NCBI GenBank assembly: GCA_905221065.1
Contig: CAJNBS010000002.1
Coordinates: forward strand, 186,001-250,000
From: a bacterium
GTDB lineage: Bacteria > Bacillota > Bacilli > Lactobacillales > Streptococcaceae
Direction: 5' to 3'
DNA length: 64,000 nucleotides
Shown here one piece after another: positions 1-9,860 of the stretch. The notes under the pieces were generated by a model. It saw only the letters and a list, made by a program, of their open reading frames with translations. It did no database searches and was not told the origin of the DNA. How positions within the stretch are numbered: position 1 is the first letter of the stretch; every line of letters begins with the position of its first letter. Position numbers and translations under genes: made by a program.

Positions 1-2
1 AA

Positions 3-2981
3 CTGCGCTATAGTTTAGAGGATGATTTGGTTTTTTGTGCCTGCGATTTTTTCCAAAAGAGAGCCTACTGTGTGCATTTGGCGGCGCTAGAGCATTTTTT
101 AAAAAATGATGAGCATGGTCAGGAAATCTTGCAGGGGCTGGAAGAAGGTCATGAAGAAAAAGAGGCCGTTGAAACCAAGGTGACCTTGGGAGGCAAGTTT
201 TTGGATCGAATCTTGTCTCCAAAATCAGATCGAGCTTATGAATTATCGGCTGTGGGGCAGGTGGAAACAGGAACCAATCATATCTTGTGGACATTGAGAA
301 TCGGGCAAATCAATAGCCAAAAATACTATGTCATTCGGGATATTCCACTCTTTTTAAGAGTTGTTGAGAAGAGAAAACCTTATATGATTGGCAAGATTTA
401 TGAGGAGTCTCTTTCTTGGGCATCCTTTGATGAGGCCAGCCAAGAACTTTTGACTTTCTTGCGGGGACTAGTGGAGGAAGGACAGGCTCCAGACCTCTTT
501 TTCCAAAACCAAGGTCGGCATCTCTTTTTCCCTCTGACATTTTTTGAGCAGGGTGTGAATTTATTGATGACCTTGCCCCATTTTCAATTTGACCATCAAG
601 TGGATAGCTATCAGGTTCTACTTTTTCAGGATATGCATGCTGATGCCAATCTCTTTGCCTTTACAGTAACAGAATACTCGGATTATTTTGAAATGGAAAT
701 CAGTGAGAGTCCTAGGGTCAATGTCTTTTATCAGGGAGCTGTGCTTTTCCATAAAGGACAGGTTTATTTTCTAACAGACCAGCAGATGCGTCTTCTCAAG
801 GAAATCAAAGCGCTGCCTGTGGATCAACATGGGAAAAAACACCTGCAATTTGATAGCAGTGACCGTGATAAGTTGGCTTCCTGTCTAACTCTTTTTAGCC
901 AGATGGGTACTGTTTCAGCTCCAGAACGTCTACAAATCAAATCCTTTTCTCCATCGTTTTACTTTGACAGGGAAGAGGATAATCGGATTCGTTTAGAAAT
1001 CCAGTTTGATTACGGGGATAGACAGGTATCTAGCCGACAAGAGCTAGAAGAATTGCCCTTTTCGAGTGATGCTGACTTAGAAGAAAGAATTTTCCAAGTC
1101 TGTTTGGCAGCGGGTTTTGAAGCAGATTTTCAATCTTGGCGTCAGGCCTTAAAAGCAGAGTCTGTCTATCATTTCTTCCATGATATCATTCCAGTCTTTG
1201 AAAAACTGGGGAATGTTGACCTATCAGACAAGCTAGAAGAACTCTATAACCTAGCTAGCCCTCAAGTGCAGATTGCCTCCAAGGGAGGTCTTTTAGAAAT
1301 CCAGTTTGATTTTCAAGATATTGCTCAAGAGGAAATTGACCAAGCCATGCAGGCCTTGGTTGACAATCAGGATTTTTACATTGATTCGTCCAATCAAGTC
1401 TACTTTTTTGATGAAGAAACCAAGAAGATTCGCCAAAATTTACAGGAACTGGGGCAATTTGAACTAAAAGATGGCTCCTTGCAGGCTCGAAAATCCTTGG
1501 CCTACAGTTTAGCTCATCTTTTTGAAGGGCGAGACCGTGTTTCTTTCTCACAAGAATTCCAGAATTTGGCCCACGATTTGACGCATCCAGAGGACTTCCC
1601 TCGACAAGCAACTCAAGTTCAGGCTGATTTGCGAGATTATCAGGAAAAGGGAATCGGCTGGTTGCAAATGCTCCATCATTATGGTTTTGGTGGGATTTTG
1701 GCTGATGATATGGGATTGGGGAAAACCCTTCAGACCATTGCTTTTCTGACCAGCCAAGTGTCAAAAGAAAGTCGGGTCTTGATTTTAGCTCCGTCGGGTT
1801 TGATTTACAACTGGGCAGATGAATTTCAGAAATTTGCTCCACAGTTGGATGTGGCTGTTGTTCATGGTTTGAAAGCTAGTCGTGAAGAGATTCTTGCTGA
1901 GAGCCATCAAATCTATGTGACCAGCTATGCTACCTTCCGTCAGGACAGTGAGCTTTATCAGGGGATGGCCTTTGACTTCCTTTTCTTAGATGAAGCTCAG
2001 GTTATGAAAAATGCCCAGACCAAGATTGCCCAGACCTTGAGACAGTTTGTGGTGCCGTCGGTCTTTGCCTTGTCAGGGACTCCTATTGAAAATCATCTGG
2101 GTGAGTTGTGGTCTATTTTCCAAATCGTCATGCCAGGACTTTTGCCAAGCAAGAAAGAATTTATGAAATTGCCAGCCGAGCGTGTGGCTCAGTTTATTAA
2201 GCCCTTCGTTATGCGGCGCAAGAAAGAAGAAGTTCTGACTGAATTGCCAGACTTGATTGAAGTAGTTTATAAGAATGAATTGGAAGACCAGCAAAAGGCT
2301 ATTTACCTTGCCCAGTTGCAACAGATGCGAGACCGTCTGGCGCAAGTGTCAGATCAGGAATTTCAGCGAAGTCGTGTGGAAATTTTATCTGGTCTGATGC
2401 GCTTGCGCCAAATCTGCGACACGCCTGCCCTCTTTATGGAGGATTATCAGGGTGCCAGTGGTAAACTGGATAGTCTCCGAGACCTGCTGGTACAGGTAGC
2501 AGACGGCGGACACCGAGTCTTGATTTTCTCGCAGTTCAAGGGAATGTTGGAGAAAATTGAACAAGAACTGCCAGAATTGGGCTTGACATCTTTTAAAATT
2601 ACGGGTTCAACCCCAGCCAAGGAAAGACAAGACATGACCAAGGCCTTTAACCAAGGGGAAAGAGATGCTTTTTTGATTTCCCTCAAGGCTGGTGGGGTCG
2701 GTCTGAATCTGACAGGTGCTGATACAGTGATCTTGGTTGACCTTTGGTGGAATCCTGCGGTGGAGGCGCAAGCCATTGGCCGTGCCCATCGGATGGGACA
2801 GGAAGAAACGGTTGAGGTCTATCGCTTGGTTACTAGGGGAACCATTGAAGAAAAAATTCAGGAACTCCAAGAACAAAAGAAACATCTGGTGTCACAAGTA
2901 TTGGACGGAACAGAGTCACGTGGTAGTCTGACCCTAGCAGAAATTAGAGAAATTTTGGGAATTTCTGAAGCCGGCACTTGA
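3..2981 (+). CDS. SWI2/SNF2-family DEAD/H helicase with SWIM zinc finger (5' partial)
   Basis: ATP-dependent DNA translocase of the SNF2 superfamily. The reading frame is open to the left edge, so the start lies outside the window; a TTG at 27 is inside the protein. The first visible residues form a SWIM zinc finger (CACD...CVH, CxCx(n)CxH). The C-terminal half carries the helicase core: Walker A DDMGLGKTLQT, a DEAQ box (LDEAQ) and the C-terminal helicase block with GGVGLNLTGAD and QAIGRAHRMGQ. About 990 residues are visible, typical of bacterial SNF2 proteins with a long middle region. Its cellular role in streptococci is not established. It lies directly upstream of a small gene and murC. 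Confidence 0.93.
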   Translation: MRYSLEDDLVFCACDFFQKRAYCVHLAALEHFLKNDEHGQEILQGLEEGHEEKEAVETKVTLGGKFLDRILSPKSDRAYELSAVGQVETGTNHILWTLRIGQINSQKYYVIRDIPLFLRVVEKRKPYMIGKIYEESLSWASFDEASQELLTFLRGLVEEGQAPDLFFQNQGRHLFFPLTFFEQGVNLLMTLPHFQFDHQVDSYQVLLFQDMHADANLFAFTVTEYSDYFEMEISESPRVNVFYQGAVLFHKGQVYFLTDQQMRLLKEIKALPVDQHGKKHLQFDSSDRDKLASCLTLFSQMGTVSAPERLQIKSFSPSFYFDREEDNRIRLEIQFDYGDRQVSSRQELEELPFSSDADLEERIFQVCLAAGFEADFQSWRQALKAESVYHFFHDIIPVFEKLGNVDLSDKLEELYNLASPQVQIASKGGLLEIQFDFQDIAQEEIDQAMQALVDNQDFYIDSSNQVYFFDEETKKIRQNLQELGQFELKDGSLQARKSLAYSLAHLFEGRDRVSFSQEFQNLAHDLTHPEDFPRQATQVQADLRDYQEKGIGWLQMLHHYGFGGILADDMGLGKTLQTIAFLTSQVSKESRVLILAPSGLIYNWADEFQKFAPQLDVAVVHGLKASREEILAESHQIYVTSYATFRQDSELYQGMAFDFLFLDEAQVMKNAQTKIAQTLRQFVVPSVFALSGTPIENHLGELWSIFQIVMPGLLPSKKEFMKLPAERVAQFIKPFVMRRKKEEVLTELPDLIEVVYKNELEDQQKAIYLAQLQQMRDRLAQVSDQEFQRSRVEILSGLMRLRQICDTPALFMEDYQGASGKLDSLRDLLVQVADGGHRVLIFSQFKGMLEKIEQELPELGLTSFKITGSTPAKERQDMTKAFNQGERDAFLISLKAGGVGLNLTGADTVILVDLWWNPAVEAQAIGRAHRMGQEETVEVYRLVTRGTIEEKIQELQEQKKHLVSQVLDGTESRGSLTLAEIREILGISEAGT

Positions 2982-3005
2982 AAAATCAAGACAATACGCT
3001 ATAAT
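2978..3005 (+). promoter_or_regulatory. Sigma-A promoter ahead of the 3029 gene and murC
   Basis: TTGAAA at 2978-2983 and TATAAT at 3000-3005 are separated by 16 bp. The -35 overlaps the end of the SNF2 gene, so the following genes can be transcribed independently of it. Confidence 0.55.
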
Positions 3006-3028
3006 GAAGTGTTGAAAGGAAATAGAAA

Positions 3029-3646
3029 ATGAAACAAGAACGATTTCCATTGGTGTCAGATGACGAGGTCATGTTGACTGAAATGCCAGTCATGAACTTG
3101 TACGATGAGTCTGATCTGATCAGTAATATCAAGGGTGAATATCGAGATAAAAATTATTTAGAATGGGCTCCTATTACTGAAGAAAAACCAGTCAAACCGA
3201 TTGAAAAGCAAGTAGAGAAACCTAAAAAGGCTCCTTTAGGGGTTAAAAAAGAAGGAAAGAGCTATGCGGAGGTGGCGCGTGAAGAAGCGCGTGCAGACTT
3301 GAAAAGGAAACGCTCTGCTAACTATCTAACTCAGGATTTCAGCCGTGCGAGACGTCATTCTCAATCTGGCCTCCTTAGAAAGGGCAATCAACCGACAGCG
3401 CCTTTCCAAAAGGAAAATCCTGATGAATTGGTGAAATATAGCCAAAAATTGACCCAGTCTCATTATATCTTGGCGGAAGAAGTCAATTCTATCCCTACCA
3501 AGAATGAAGAAGTGTCAGCACCTGCTCCAAAGAAGAACAACTATGATTTTCTGAAAAAGAGCCAAATCTACAATAAAAAAAGTAAACAAACAGAACAAGA
3601 ACGTCAGGTTGCCCAAGAGTTGAATCTGACAAGAATTACAGAATAG
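3029..3646 (+). CDS. Conserved hypothetical cytoplasmic protein, 205 aa
   Basis: I do not recognise a functional domain. The protein is hydrophilic and rich in Lys, Glu and Gln, with no signal peptide or membrane segment, and is probably largely disordered with coiled-coil tendency. The start follows a GAAAGGA ribosome site about 7 nt away. It sits 10 bp upstream of murC with its own promoter, so it is likely cotranscribed with murC. The same small gene stands between the SNF2 gene and murC in related streptococci as far as I remember, which argues that it is real. Confidence 0.8.
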   Translation: MKQERFPLVSDDEVMLTEMPVMNLYDESDLISNIKGEYRDKNYLEWAPITEEKPVKPIEKQVEKPKKAPLGVKKEGKSYAEVAREEARADLKRKRSANYLTQDFSRARRHSQSGLLRKGNQPTAPFQKENPDELVKYSQKLTQSHYILAEEVNSIPTKNEEVSAPAPKKNNYDFLKKSQIYNKKSKQTEQERQVAQELNLTRITE

Positions 3647-3656
3647 GGGAGAAATC

Positions 3657-4991
3657 ATGCCAAAGACATATCATTTTATCGGAATTAAGGGATCAGGTAT
3701 GAGTGCCTTGGCCTTGATGTTGCACCAAATGGGGCATAAGGTACAGGGATCAGATGTTGAAAAATACTACTTTACTCAACGCGGTCTAGAGCAGGCAGGT
3801 ATTAGCATTCTTCCTTTTGATGAAAAGAATCTAGACGGTGATATGGAAATTATCGCTGGAAACGCCTTCCGCCCTGATAACAACGTCGAGATTGCCTATG
3901 CAGACCAAAATGGTATCAGCTACAAACGTTACCATGAGTTCCTAGGTAGCTTTATGCGTGACTTTGTCAGCATGGGGGTAGCAGGAGCGCACGGAAAAAC
4001 TTCAACGACAGGTATGTTGTCTCACGTCTTGTCTCACATCACAGACACTAGCTTCTTGATTGGGGATGGGACAGGTCGTGGTTCGGCCAATGCCAAATAT
4101 TTTGTCTTTGAATCTGACGAATATGAACGCCACTTTATGCCTTACCACCCAGAATACTCTATCATCACCAACATTGACTTTGACCATCCAGACTACTTCA
4201 CAAGTCTAGAGGATGTTTTCAATGCCTTTAACGACTATGCCAAACAAATTACCAAGGGTCTTTTTGTCTATGGTGAAGATGCAGAATTGCGTAAGATTAC
4301 GTCTGATGCACCAATCTATTATTATGGCTTTGAAGCAGAAGGTAATGACTTTGTAGCTAGCGAACTTCTTCGTTCTACAACTGGTTCAACCTTCACAGTT
4401 CACTTCCGTGGACAAGACTTGGGGCAATTCCACATTCCAACCTTTGGTCGTCACAATATCATGAATGCGACAGCTGTCATCGGATTGCTTTACACAGCAG
4501 GCTTTGATTTGAACTTGGTGCGTGAACACCTGAAAACATTTGCCGGTGTTAAGCGTCGTTTCACTGAGAAAATTGTCAATGATACAGTTATTATCGATGA
4601 CTTTGCCCACCATCCAACAGAAATTATTGCGACCTTGGATGCGGCTCGTCAGAAATACCCAAGCAAGGAAATTGTAGCAGTCTTCCAACCGCATACCTTT
4701 ACAAGAACCATTGCCTTGTTGGACGAATTTGCTCACGCTTTGAACCAAGCGGATGCTGTTTACCTAGCGCAAATTTATGGGTCAGCTCGTGAAGTAGATC
4801 ATGGTGACGTTAAGGTAGAAGATCTAGCCAAAAAAATCAACAAAAAACACCAAGTGATCACTGTTGAAAATGTTTCCCCACTCCTAGACCATGACAATGC
4901 TGTCTATGTCTTTATGGGAGCAGGAGACATCCAAACCTATGAATACTCATTTGAGCGTCTCTTGTCTAACTTGACAAGCAATGTTCAATAG
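3657..4991 (+). CDS. murC: UDP-N-acetylmuramate--L-alanine ligase
   Basis: Cytoplasmic Mur ligase that adds L-Ala to UDP-MurNAc, the first peptide-stem step of peptidoglycan synthesis. It has the N-terminal nucleotide-binding motif [12 protein letters not shown], the ATP P-loop GAHGKTSTT at about residues 109-117 and the family ending [11 protein letters not shown]. Length 444 aa is full for MurC. The start is preceded by AGGGGAGAA. The gene is separated from the other mur genes in this window (murD and murG at 42.6-45 kb). A GNAT gene follows after 9 bp. Confidence 0.97.
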   Translation: MPKTYHFIGIKGSGMSALALMLHQMGHKVQGSDVEKYYFTQRGLEQAGISILPFDEKNLDGDMEIIAGNAFRPDNNVEIAYADQNGISYKRYHEFLGSFMRDFVSMGVAGAHGKTSTTGMLSHVLSHITDTSFLIGDGTGRGSANAKYFVFESDEYERHFMPYHPEYSIITNIDFDHPDYFTSLEDVFNAFNDYAKQITKGLFVYGEDAELRKITSDAPIYYYGFEAEGNDFVASELLRSTTGSTFTVHFRGQDLGQFHIPTFGRHNIMNATAVIGLLYTAGFDLNLVREHLKTFAGVKRRFTEKIVNDTVIIDDFAHHPTEIIATLDAARQKYPSKEIVAVFQPHTFTRTIALLDEFAHALNQADAVYLAQIYGSAREVDHGDVKVEDLAKKINKKHQVITVENVSPLLDHDNAVYVFMGAGDIQTYEYSFERLLSNLTSNVQ

Positions 4992-5000
4992 GGTGCTCTC

Positions 5001-5462
5001 ATGGAAATTCCAATTAAGATCATTCAGGCAAGTAAGTCTGATTTGGCTGAGATAGAGGCACTTCAAACTTCGTCTTTTCCAGCTGAACAGCAGCAACCTT
5101 CCCATATTCTAGAAGAAAGTATCCGTAAGTCTGCGGATACCTTTCTTCTAGCTAGGGATGAAAATCAAATTTTAGGTTATGTTCTAGGCGGTCCACAGCA
5201 ACACAATCCGCAATGTCTAAAAATACATTCTTTAGCCATTGAGTCTGACCATCAGAGACAGGGCTTGGGAACACTTCTTCTTGCAGCCTTGAAAGAGGTG
5301 GCAGTTGAGCTGGATTACAAAGGGATTCGTTTGGAGAGTCCTGATGAGCTGCTTTCCTATTTTGAAATGAACGGTTTTATTGATGAAGAAACTTCCCTTT
5401 ATGCAACTAGTCAGGGTTATAGTATGATTTGGTTTAATCCCTTTTATCTGGAGGTACAATGA
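5001..5462 (+). CDS. GNAT family N-acetyltransferase
   Basis: Single-domain GNAT acetyltransferase of 153 aa. The acetyl-CoA binding loop is the QRQGLG segment at about residues 84-89, within LAIESDHQRQGLGTLLLAAL. The substrate is unknown. It lies 9 bp after murC and overlaps the next GNAT gene by 4 bp (ATGA), so the two are translationally coupled. The two proteins share the same fold but are diverged in sequence. Confidence 0.85.
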   Translation: MEIPIKIIQASKSDLAEIEALQTSSFPAEQQQPSHILEESIRKSADTFLLARDENQILGYVLGGPQQHNPQCLKIHSLAIESDHQRQGLGTLLLAALKEVAVELDYKGIRLESPDELLSYFEMNGFIDEETSLYATSQGYSMIWFNPFYLEVQ

Positions 5463-5953
5463 AGATCAGACAAGCAAAATTAGAAGATTTGGATCGGATT
5501 GTTGAACTTGAACTTGAAAATTTTTCGGTCGAAGAAGCCATTCCTCGATCTGTCTTTGAGGCACATTTGCGAGAAATACAGACCTCTTTTCTGATTGCAG
5601 AAAAAGAAGGTAGAATCATGGGTTATATCGAAGGGCCAGTTGGCCCCCACCGTCATCTGCAAGACCAGTCCTTTACAGAAGAAATAAAAGACCATAGTCA
5701 TGAGTTGGGTGGCTATATCTCTGTGACCTGTTTGTCGATTGCAAAGGAAGCACAAGGTTTCGGACTGGGTCAGAAATTGCTAACAGCCTTGAAAGCACTG
5801 GCTCTTGAAGATGAGAGAGAAGGAATTAATCTAACCTGTCATGACTATCTCATCGCCTACTATGAAAAGCATGGATTTGTCAACGAAGGCTTGTCCCAGT
5901 CAACCTTCGCAGGGGAAACTTGGTATGATATGGTCTGGGAAGCTAAAAAATAG
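5459..5953 (+). CDS. GNAT family N-acetyltransferase
   Basis: Second GNAT protein, 164 aa, with the acetyl-CoA loop QGFGLG in the middle (about residue 98-103) and a preceding beta strand YISVTCLSIAKEA. The start ATG overlaps the stop of the previous GNAT and has GGAGG upstream within that gene. The substrate cannot be told from sequence. Two adjacent GNATs could act on paired substrates or as a heterodimer; this is inference only. Confidence 0.85.
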   Translation: MKIRQAKLEDLDRIVELELENFSVEEAIPRSVFEAHLREIQTSFLIAEKEGRIMGYIEGPVGPHRHLQDQSFTEEIKDHSHELGGYISVTCLSIAKEAQGFGLGQKLLTALKALALEDEREGINLTCHDYLIAYYEKHGFVNEGLSQSTFAGETWYDMVWEAKK

Positions 5954-5973
5954 GCAAGACAAGGTATCATAGG

Positions 5974-6002
5974 TTGCTTTTCCTAGACTTTTAAGATATA
6001 AT
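5974..6002 (+). promoter_or_regulatory. Promoter of mltG
   Basis: TTGCTT at 5974-5979, a 17-bp spacer and TATAAT at 5997-6002. A GGAGG ribosome site follows ahead of the TTG start. Confidence 0.55.
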
Positions 6003-6033
6003 ATTATGGATTGTCAACGAGGAGGAAAAACTT

Positions 6034-7776
6034 TTGAGTGAAAAGTCAAGAGAAGAAGAAAAATTAAGCTTTAAAGAGCAGATTTTACGAGATTTAGAAC
6101 GAGTTAAAAAATATGAAGAAGATCAGGAAGAAGTTGATTTAGCTTCAATAAAACCCCAATTTTCTTCTAAAAATGACCAGTCGATAGAAGAGCTAATGGA
6201 AGATTCTCTATCAGCTGTAGAGGAGATTATGAGAAAAGCTCCTACCGTGCCTACTCACCCAAGTCAAGATGTACCAGCTTCTCCAGCAGATGAGATTCAA
6301 AGAGAAACTCCTGGTGTTCCAAGTCATCCAAGTCAAGATGTGCCTTCTTCTCCCGCAGAAGAGGCTGTAAGACAAGCTCCACTTGCTCCTAGTCATCCGA
6401 GTCAAGAAGGACCTTCTACTCCATCAGCGGAGGGAGTATCAAGACCAACTCCAGGACCTGTTAGTCCTAGAAAAGTAGAAAAGGAATTTAATGAAATCCC
6501 AACGAGGGTAGCTGTTTCTTATAAGACAGAAGCTCAGAGAGAGGTGAAAAGAGAAGTTCCTACTTCAAAACCAGTAGTGGAAAAGAAAGTTGTAGAAGAA
6601 ATGCCTGCAACTCCACGTCGTAGCCGTCGTGAGACGGTTAAGTCACCCAAGAAGAAAAAATCAGGATTTAAGGCCTTCTTCATTTCTCTACTGATTTTCC
6701 TTGCCTTGATTTCGGCAGGTGGTTACTTCGGTTATCAGTATGTTCAGTCATCTTTACAGCCTGTTGACGCTGATTCTAAGCAATATGTAACGGTGCAAAT
6801 CCCAGAAGGGGCTAATGTTCAAGAAATCGGTAAGACACTTGAAGGTGCCGGCTTGATTAAACACGGTCTAGTTTTTGGTTTGTATGCTAAGTACAAAAAT
6901 TATACTGATTTGAAATCAGGTTACTATAATTTGCAAAAGAGCATGAGTACAGAAGATATCATCCACGAACTACAAAAAGGTGGAACAGCTGAAGCTCAAG
7001 AACCTGTCCTTGCGACTTTGACAATTCCAGAAGGTTATACGATTGATCAAATGGCACAAGCTGTAGGTCAATTGCAAGGTGACTTCAAAGAGCCTTTGAC
7101 AGCGGATGCCTTTCTGGCAAAAGTTCAAGATGAAAACTTTATCAGCCAAGAAGTTGCCAAATATCCTAGTCTACTTGAAAGCTTGCCTACAAAGGAAAGT
7201 GGCGTTCGTTACCGTTTGGAAGGATTCCTCTTCCCAGCTACATACTCTATCAAGGAAAGCACAACTATTGAAAGCTTGATTGATGAGATGTTGGCAGCTA
7301 TGGACAAGACTTTAGCGCCTCATTACAGTACGATTAAGTCTAAGAATTTGACGGTCAATGAATTGTTGACCATTGCTTCTCTTGTCGAAAAAGAAGGAGC
7401 TAAGACGGAAGACCGTAAGTTGATTGCAGGTGTATTCTACAATCGCTTGAATCTTGGTATGCCACTTCAAAGCAATATTGCCATCTTGTATGCCCAAGGC
7501 AAACTTGGTCAGAAGATTAGTCTTGCCGACGATGCTGGAATCGATACATCGATTAATTCACCATACAATGTTTATACAAATCTAGGCCTCATGCCTGGTC
7601 CAGTAGATAGTCCAAGCTTGGATGCTATCGAGTCAAGTATCAATCAGACTAAGAGTGAAAACCTTTACTTTGTTGCAGACGTGACAGATGGTAAGGTCTA
7701 CTATGCTAGCAATAAAGAAGAACATGATCGTAATGTTGCCGAACATGTTAACAGCAAATTAAACCAAACAAACTAA
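6034..7776 (+). CDS. mltG: Endolytic transglycosylase MltG
   Basis: Membrane-anchored endolytic murein transglycosylase (YceG/MltG family) that acts on nascent peptidoglycan; in pneumococcus it belongs to the peripheral growth machinery with PBP2b and RodA. Start is TTG, 8 nt after GAGGAGG. The N-terminal cytoplasmic part (about 205 aa) is charged and Pro-rich and contains three 23-residue repeats (residues 67-135, PSHPSQ core). One membrane segment follows at about 210-230, then the extracellular YceG domain. The conserved catalytic region (IASLVEKEG, residue E in VEKEG) and GLMPGPVDSPS are present. 580 aa, full length. Confidence 0.94.
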   Translation: MSEKSREEEKLSFKEQILRDLERVKKYEEDQEEVDLASIKPQFSSKNDQSIEELMEDSLSAVEEIMRKAPTVPTHPSQDVPASPADEIQRETPGVPSHPSQDVPSSPAEEAVRQAPLAPSHPSQEGPSTPSAEGVSRPTPGPVSPRKVEKEFNEIPTRVAVSYKTEAQREVKREVPTSKPVVEKKVVEEMPATPRRSRRETVKSPKKKKSGFKAFFISLLIFLALISAGGYFGYQYVQSSLQPVDADSKQYVTVQIPEGANVQEIGKTLEGAGLIKHGLVFGLYAKYKNYTDLKSGYYNLQKSMSTEDIIHELQKGGTAEAQEPVLATLTIPEGYTIDQMAQAVGQLQGDFKEPLTADAFLAKVQDENFISQEVAKYPSLLESLPTKESGVRYRLEGFLFPATYSIKESTTIESLIDEMLAAMDKTLAPHYSTIKSKNLTVNELLTIASLVEKEGAKTEDRKLIAGVFYNRLNLGMPLQSNIAILYAQGKLGQKISLADDAGIDTSINSPYNVYTNLGLMPGPVDSPSLDAIESSINQTKSENLYFVADVTDGKVYYASNKEEHDRNVAEHVNSKLNQTN

Positions 7777-7806
7777 AATTATGTGATACTTCACATAATT
7801 TTCTTT
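7775..7806 (+). terminator. Hairpin after mltG, probable terminator
   Basis: A perfect 12-bp inverted repeat (AAAATTATGTGA / TCACATAATTTT) with a 4-nt loop begins inside the mltG stop codon and runs into T-rich sequence. The stem is AT-rich, so termination may be partial and greA could be read through. Confidence 0.5.
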
Positions 7807-7837
7807 AGAAAATATCATCAGAAGAAAGTTGAGAAAA

Positions 7838-8320
7838 ATGGCAGAAAAAACATATCCTATGACCCTTGCGGAAAAGGAAAAACTTGAAAAAGAATTAGAA
7901 GAATTAAAATTGGTCCGCCGACCAGAAGTGGTAGAACGTATTAAGATTGCTCGTTCATACGGTGACCTTTCTGAAAATAGTGAATACGAAGCAGCTAAGG
8001 ATGAGCAAGCCTTTGTCGAAGGGCAAATCTCTAGCTTGGAAACAAAAATCCGTTACGCTGAAATCGTTAATAGCGACTCAGTTGCCCAAGACGAAGTAGC
8101 GATTGGTAAAACAGTTACTATCCAAGAAATTGGTGAGGACGAAGAAGAAGTTTATATTATCGTAGGTTCAGCCGGTGCGGATGCCTTCGCAGGTAAAGTC
8201 TCAAATGAAAGCCCAATCGGACAAGCCTTGATTGGTAAGAAAACAGGTGACACAGCAACTATTGAAACACCTGTTGGTAGCTATGATGTAAAAATCTTGA
8301 AGGTTGAAAAAACAGCCTAA
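7838..8320 (+). CDS. greA: Transcription elongation factor GreA
   Basis: Binds the RNA polymerase secondary channel and stimulates cleavage of backtracked transcripts. It has an N-terminal coiled coil with the acidic tip region ([18 protein letters not shown], residues about 37-54) and a C-terminal FKBP-like domain with [14 protein letters not shown]. The ATG at 7838 gives the usual 160 aa. An in-frame TTG at 7829 is less likely because the GAAGAAAG ribosome site is correctly spaced for the ATG. Confidence 0.97.
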   Translation: MAEKTYPMTLAEKEKLEKELEELKLVRRPEVVERIKIARSYGDLSENSEYEAAKDEQAFVEGQISSLETKIRYAEIVNSDSVAQDEVAIGKTVTIQEIGEDEEEVYIIVGSAGADAFAGKVSNESPIGQALIGKKTGDTATIETPVGSYDVKILKVEKTA

Positions 8321-8326
8321 AAACAG

Positions 8327-8369
8327 AAAAAAGGAGTGGGGAGGCAGTGCGCTTCACTCACTCCTTTTT
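8327..8369 (+). terminator. Rho-independent terminator of greA
   Basis: GGAGTG and CACTCC arms flanked by A-rich sequence on the left and a T5 run on the right, immediately after the greA stop. Confidence 0.75.
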
Positions 8370-8395
8370 CCATTTTAAATTGAATTGGAGAAGAT

Positions 8396-9760
8396 ATGAG
8401 TTCAAAGAAGAAAAAAAATAAGATGGAGCGTGGTCTGACCAATCGTCACGTACAGGTTATGGCCATTGCAGGAACAATCGGAACAGGACTCTTTTTGGGA
8501 GCGGGTCGCTCTATCAGCCTAACTGGTCCTTCTATTGTACTGATTTATATGATTACTGGGGCTTTCATGTTCCTCATGATGCGTGCGGTTGGGGAAATGC
8601 TCTACCAAGACCCTGAGCAACATACCTTTATCAACTTTATCACGCGCCATTTGGGTAAGGGCTGGGGTTATTTCTCGGTTTGGTCATACTGGTTATCCGT
8701 TGTCTTTATCGGTATGGCGGAAATCACAGCCATCTCCCACTATGTTCAGTTCTGGTTCCCTAGCTGGCCAAGTTGGATGATTGAGATTGGATTTTTGACC
8801 ATTCTAGCCTTGGTCAACCTGATTGCGGTGAAGCTCTTTGGGGAAGTTGAGTTTTGGTTTGCTATGGTCAAGATTGTGGCCATTTTAGCCATGATTGCCA
8901 CAGGAGTCTTTATGGTCTTGACAGGCTTTAAGACACCTCATGGAGTAGCAAGTTTGGCTAATATTGCTGACAATTTCTCCCTCTTCCCAAATGGTGGAGT
9001 GAACTTTGTCATGGCCTTCCAGATGGTGTTCTTTGCCTACCTCATGATTGAGTTTATCGGGGTCACAACTTCTGAAACCAAAAATCCACGTCAGGTTTTG
9101 CCAAAAGCCGTTAAGGAAATTCCTTTGCGTATCGCCTTTTTCTATGGTGGTGCCCTCTTAGCCATTATGGCTATCATTCCTTGGCGTGAGCTTGCCTCTG
9201 CTGATTCACCTTTTGTTACGGTATTTGAGTTAGCAGGTGTCAAGTGGGCAGCAGCCTTGATTAACTTCGTCGTTTTGACCTCAGCAGCATCTGCCCTTAA
9301 CTCAACCCTTTATTCAACAGGGCGCCATTTGTACCAGATTGCTCATGATTCGCCAAATCCATTCCTAAAAGCAATCAAGGCAGATACCCTTTCTCGCCAC
9401 AACGTACCACAAAATGCCATCATTGCTTCAGCGGTTTTGATTGCCCTAGCAGCCTTTATCAATATCTTGCCAGGAGTTTCGGATGCCTTTGCCTTGATTA
9501 CGGCTTCATCATCAGGTGTTTATATCGCCATTTATATCTTGATTATGGTGGCTCACCTTAAATACCGCAAGTCGCCAGACTTTATGGCAGATGGCTACCT
9601 CATGCCTCATTATCGTTTCCTAAATCCTTTAACTATGCTCTTCTTTGCCTTTGTCTTTGTAACCCTCTTTTTACAAGAGTCTACATTTGTAGGAGCAATT
9701 GGTTCAGCTATCTGGATTATCGGTTTCGGGATTTACAGCCAGTGGAAATTTAGAAAATAG
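8396..9760 (+). CDS. Amino acid permease, APC family (D-Ala/D-Ser/Gly type)
   Basis: Integral membrane amino acid-proton symporter, 454 aa with about 12 hydrophobic segments. The N-terminal signature RGLTNRHVQVMAIAGTIGTG is typical of the AAT subgroup (AroP/CycA/GabP); the nearest resemblance is to D-serine/D-alanine/glycine transporters of the CycA/AapA kind, but substrate cannot be fixed from sequence. The start follows GGAGAAG by about 5 nt. It stands alone between two terminators. Confidence 0.88.
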   Translation: MSSKKKKNKMERGLTNRHVQVMAIAGTIGTGLFLGAGRSISLTGPSIVLIYMITGAFMFLMMRAVGEMLYQDPEQHTFINFITRHLGKGWGYFSVWSYWLSVVFIGMAEITAISHYVQFWFPSWPSWMIEIGFLTILALVNLIAVKLFGEVEFWFAMVKIVAILAMIATGVFMVLTGFKTPHGVASLANIADNFSLFPNGGVNFVMAFQMVFFAYLMIEFIGVTTSETKNPRQVLPKAVKEIPLRIAFFYGGALLAIMAIIPWRELASADSPFVTVFELAGVKWAAALINFVVLTSAASALNSTLYSTGRHLYQIAHDSPNPFLKAIKADTLSRHNVPQNAIIASAVLIALAAFINILPGVSDAFALITASSSGVYIAIYILIMVAHLKYRKSPDFMADGYLMPHYRFLNPLTMLFFAFVFVTLFLQESTFVGAIGSAIWIIGFGIYSQWKFRK

Positions 9761-9765
9761 ATTTG

Positions 9766-9797
9766 AAACTCATCAGCTTAGGTTGGTGGGTTTTTGC
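9766..9797 (+). terminator. Probable terminator of the permease gene
   Basis: AACTCATCA pairs with TGGTGGGTT through several G-U pairs, followed by a short T run. The stem is weaker than the others in this window. Confidence 0.45.
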
Positions 9798-9801
9798 TAA
9801 T

Positions 9802-9830
9802 TTGACAGTCTATTGAAATAAGACTATAAT
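9802..9830 (+). promoter_or_regulatory. Near-consensus promoter of the 9861 GNAT gene
   Basis: TTGACA at 9802-9807 and TATAAT at 9825-9830 with an exact 17-bp spacer. Confidence 0.75.
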
Positions 9831-9860
9831 CAAGCTGTATCAGTTTTCGAGGAGGTTTGG

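Noticed and set aside
1255..1842. Long opposite-strand open frame inside the SNF2 helicase gene
   Set aside because: It lies entirely within a gene with clear helicase motifs, has no ribosome site, and its composition is that of a codon shadow.
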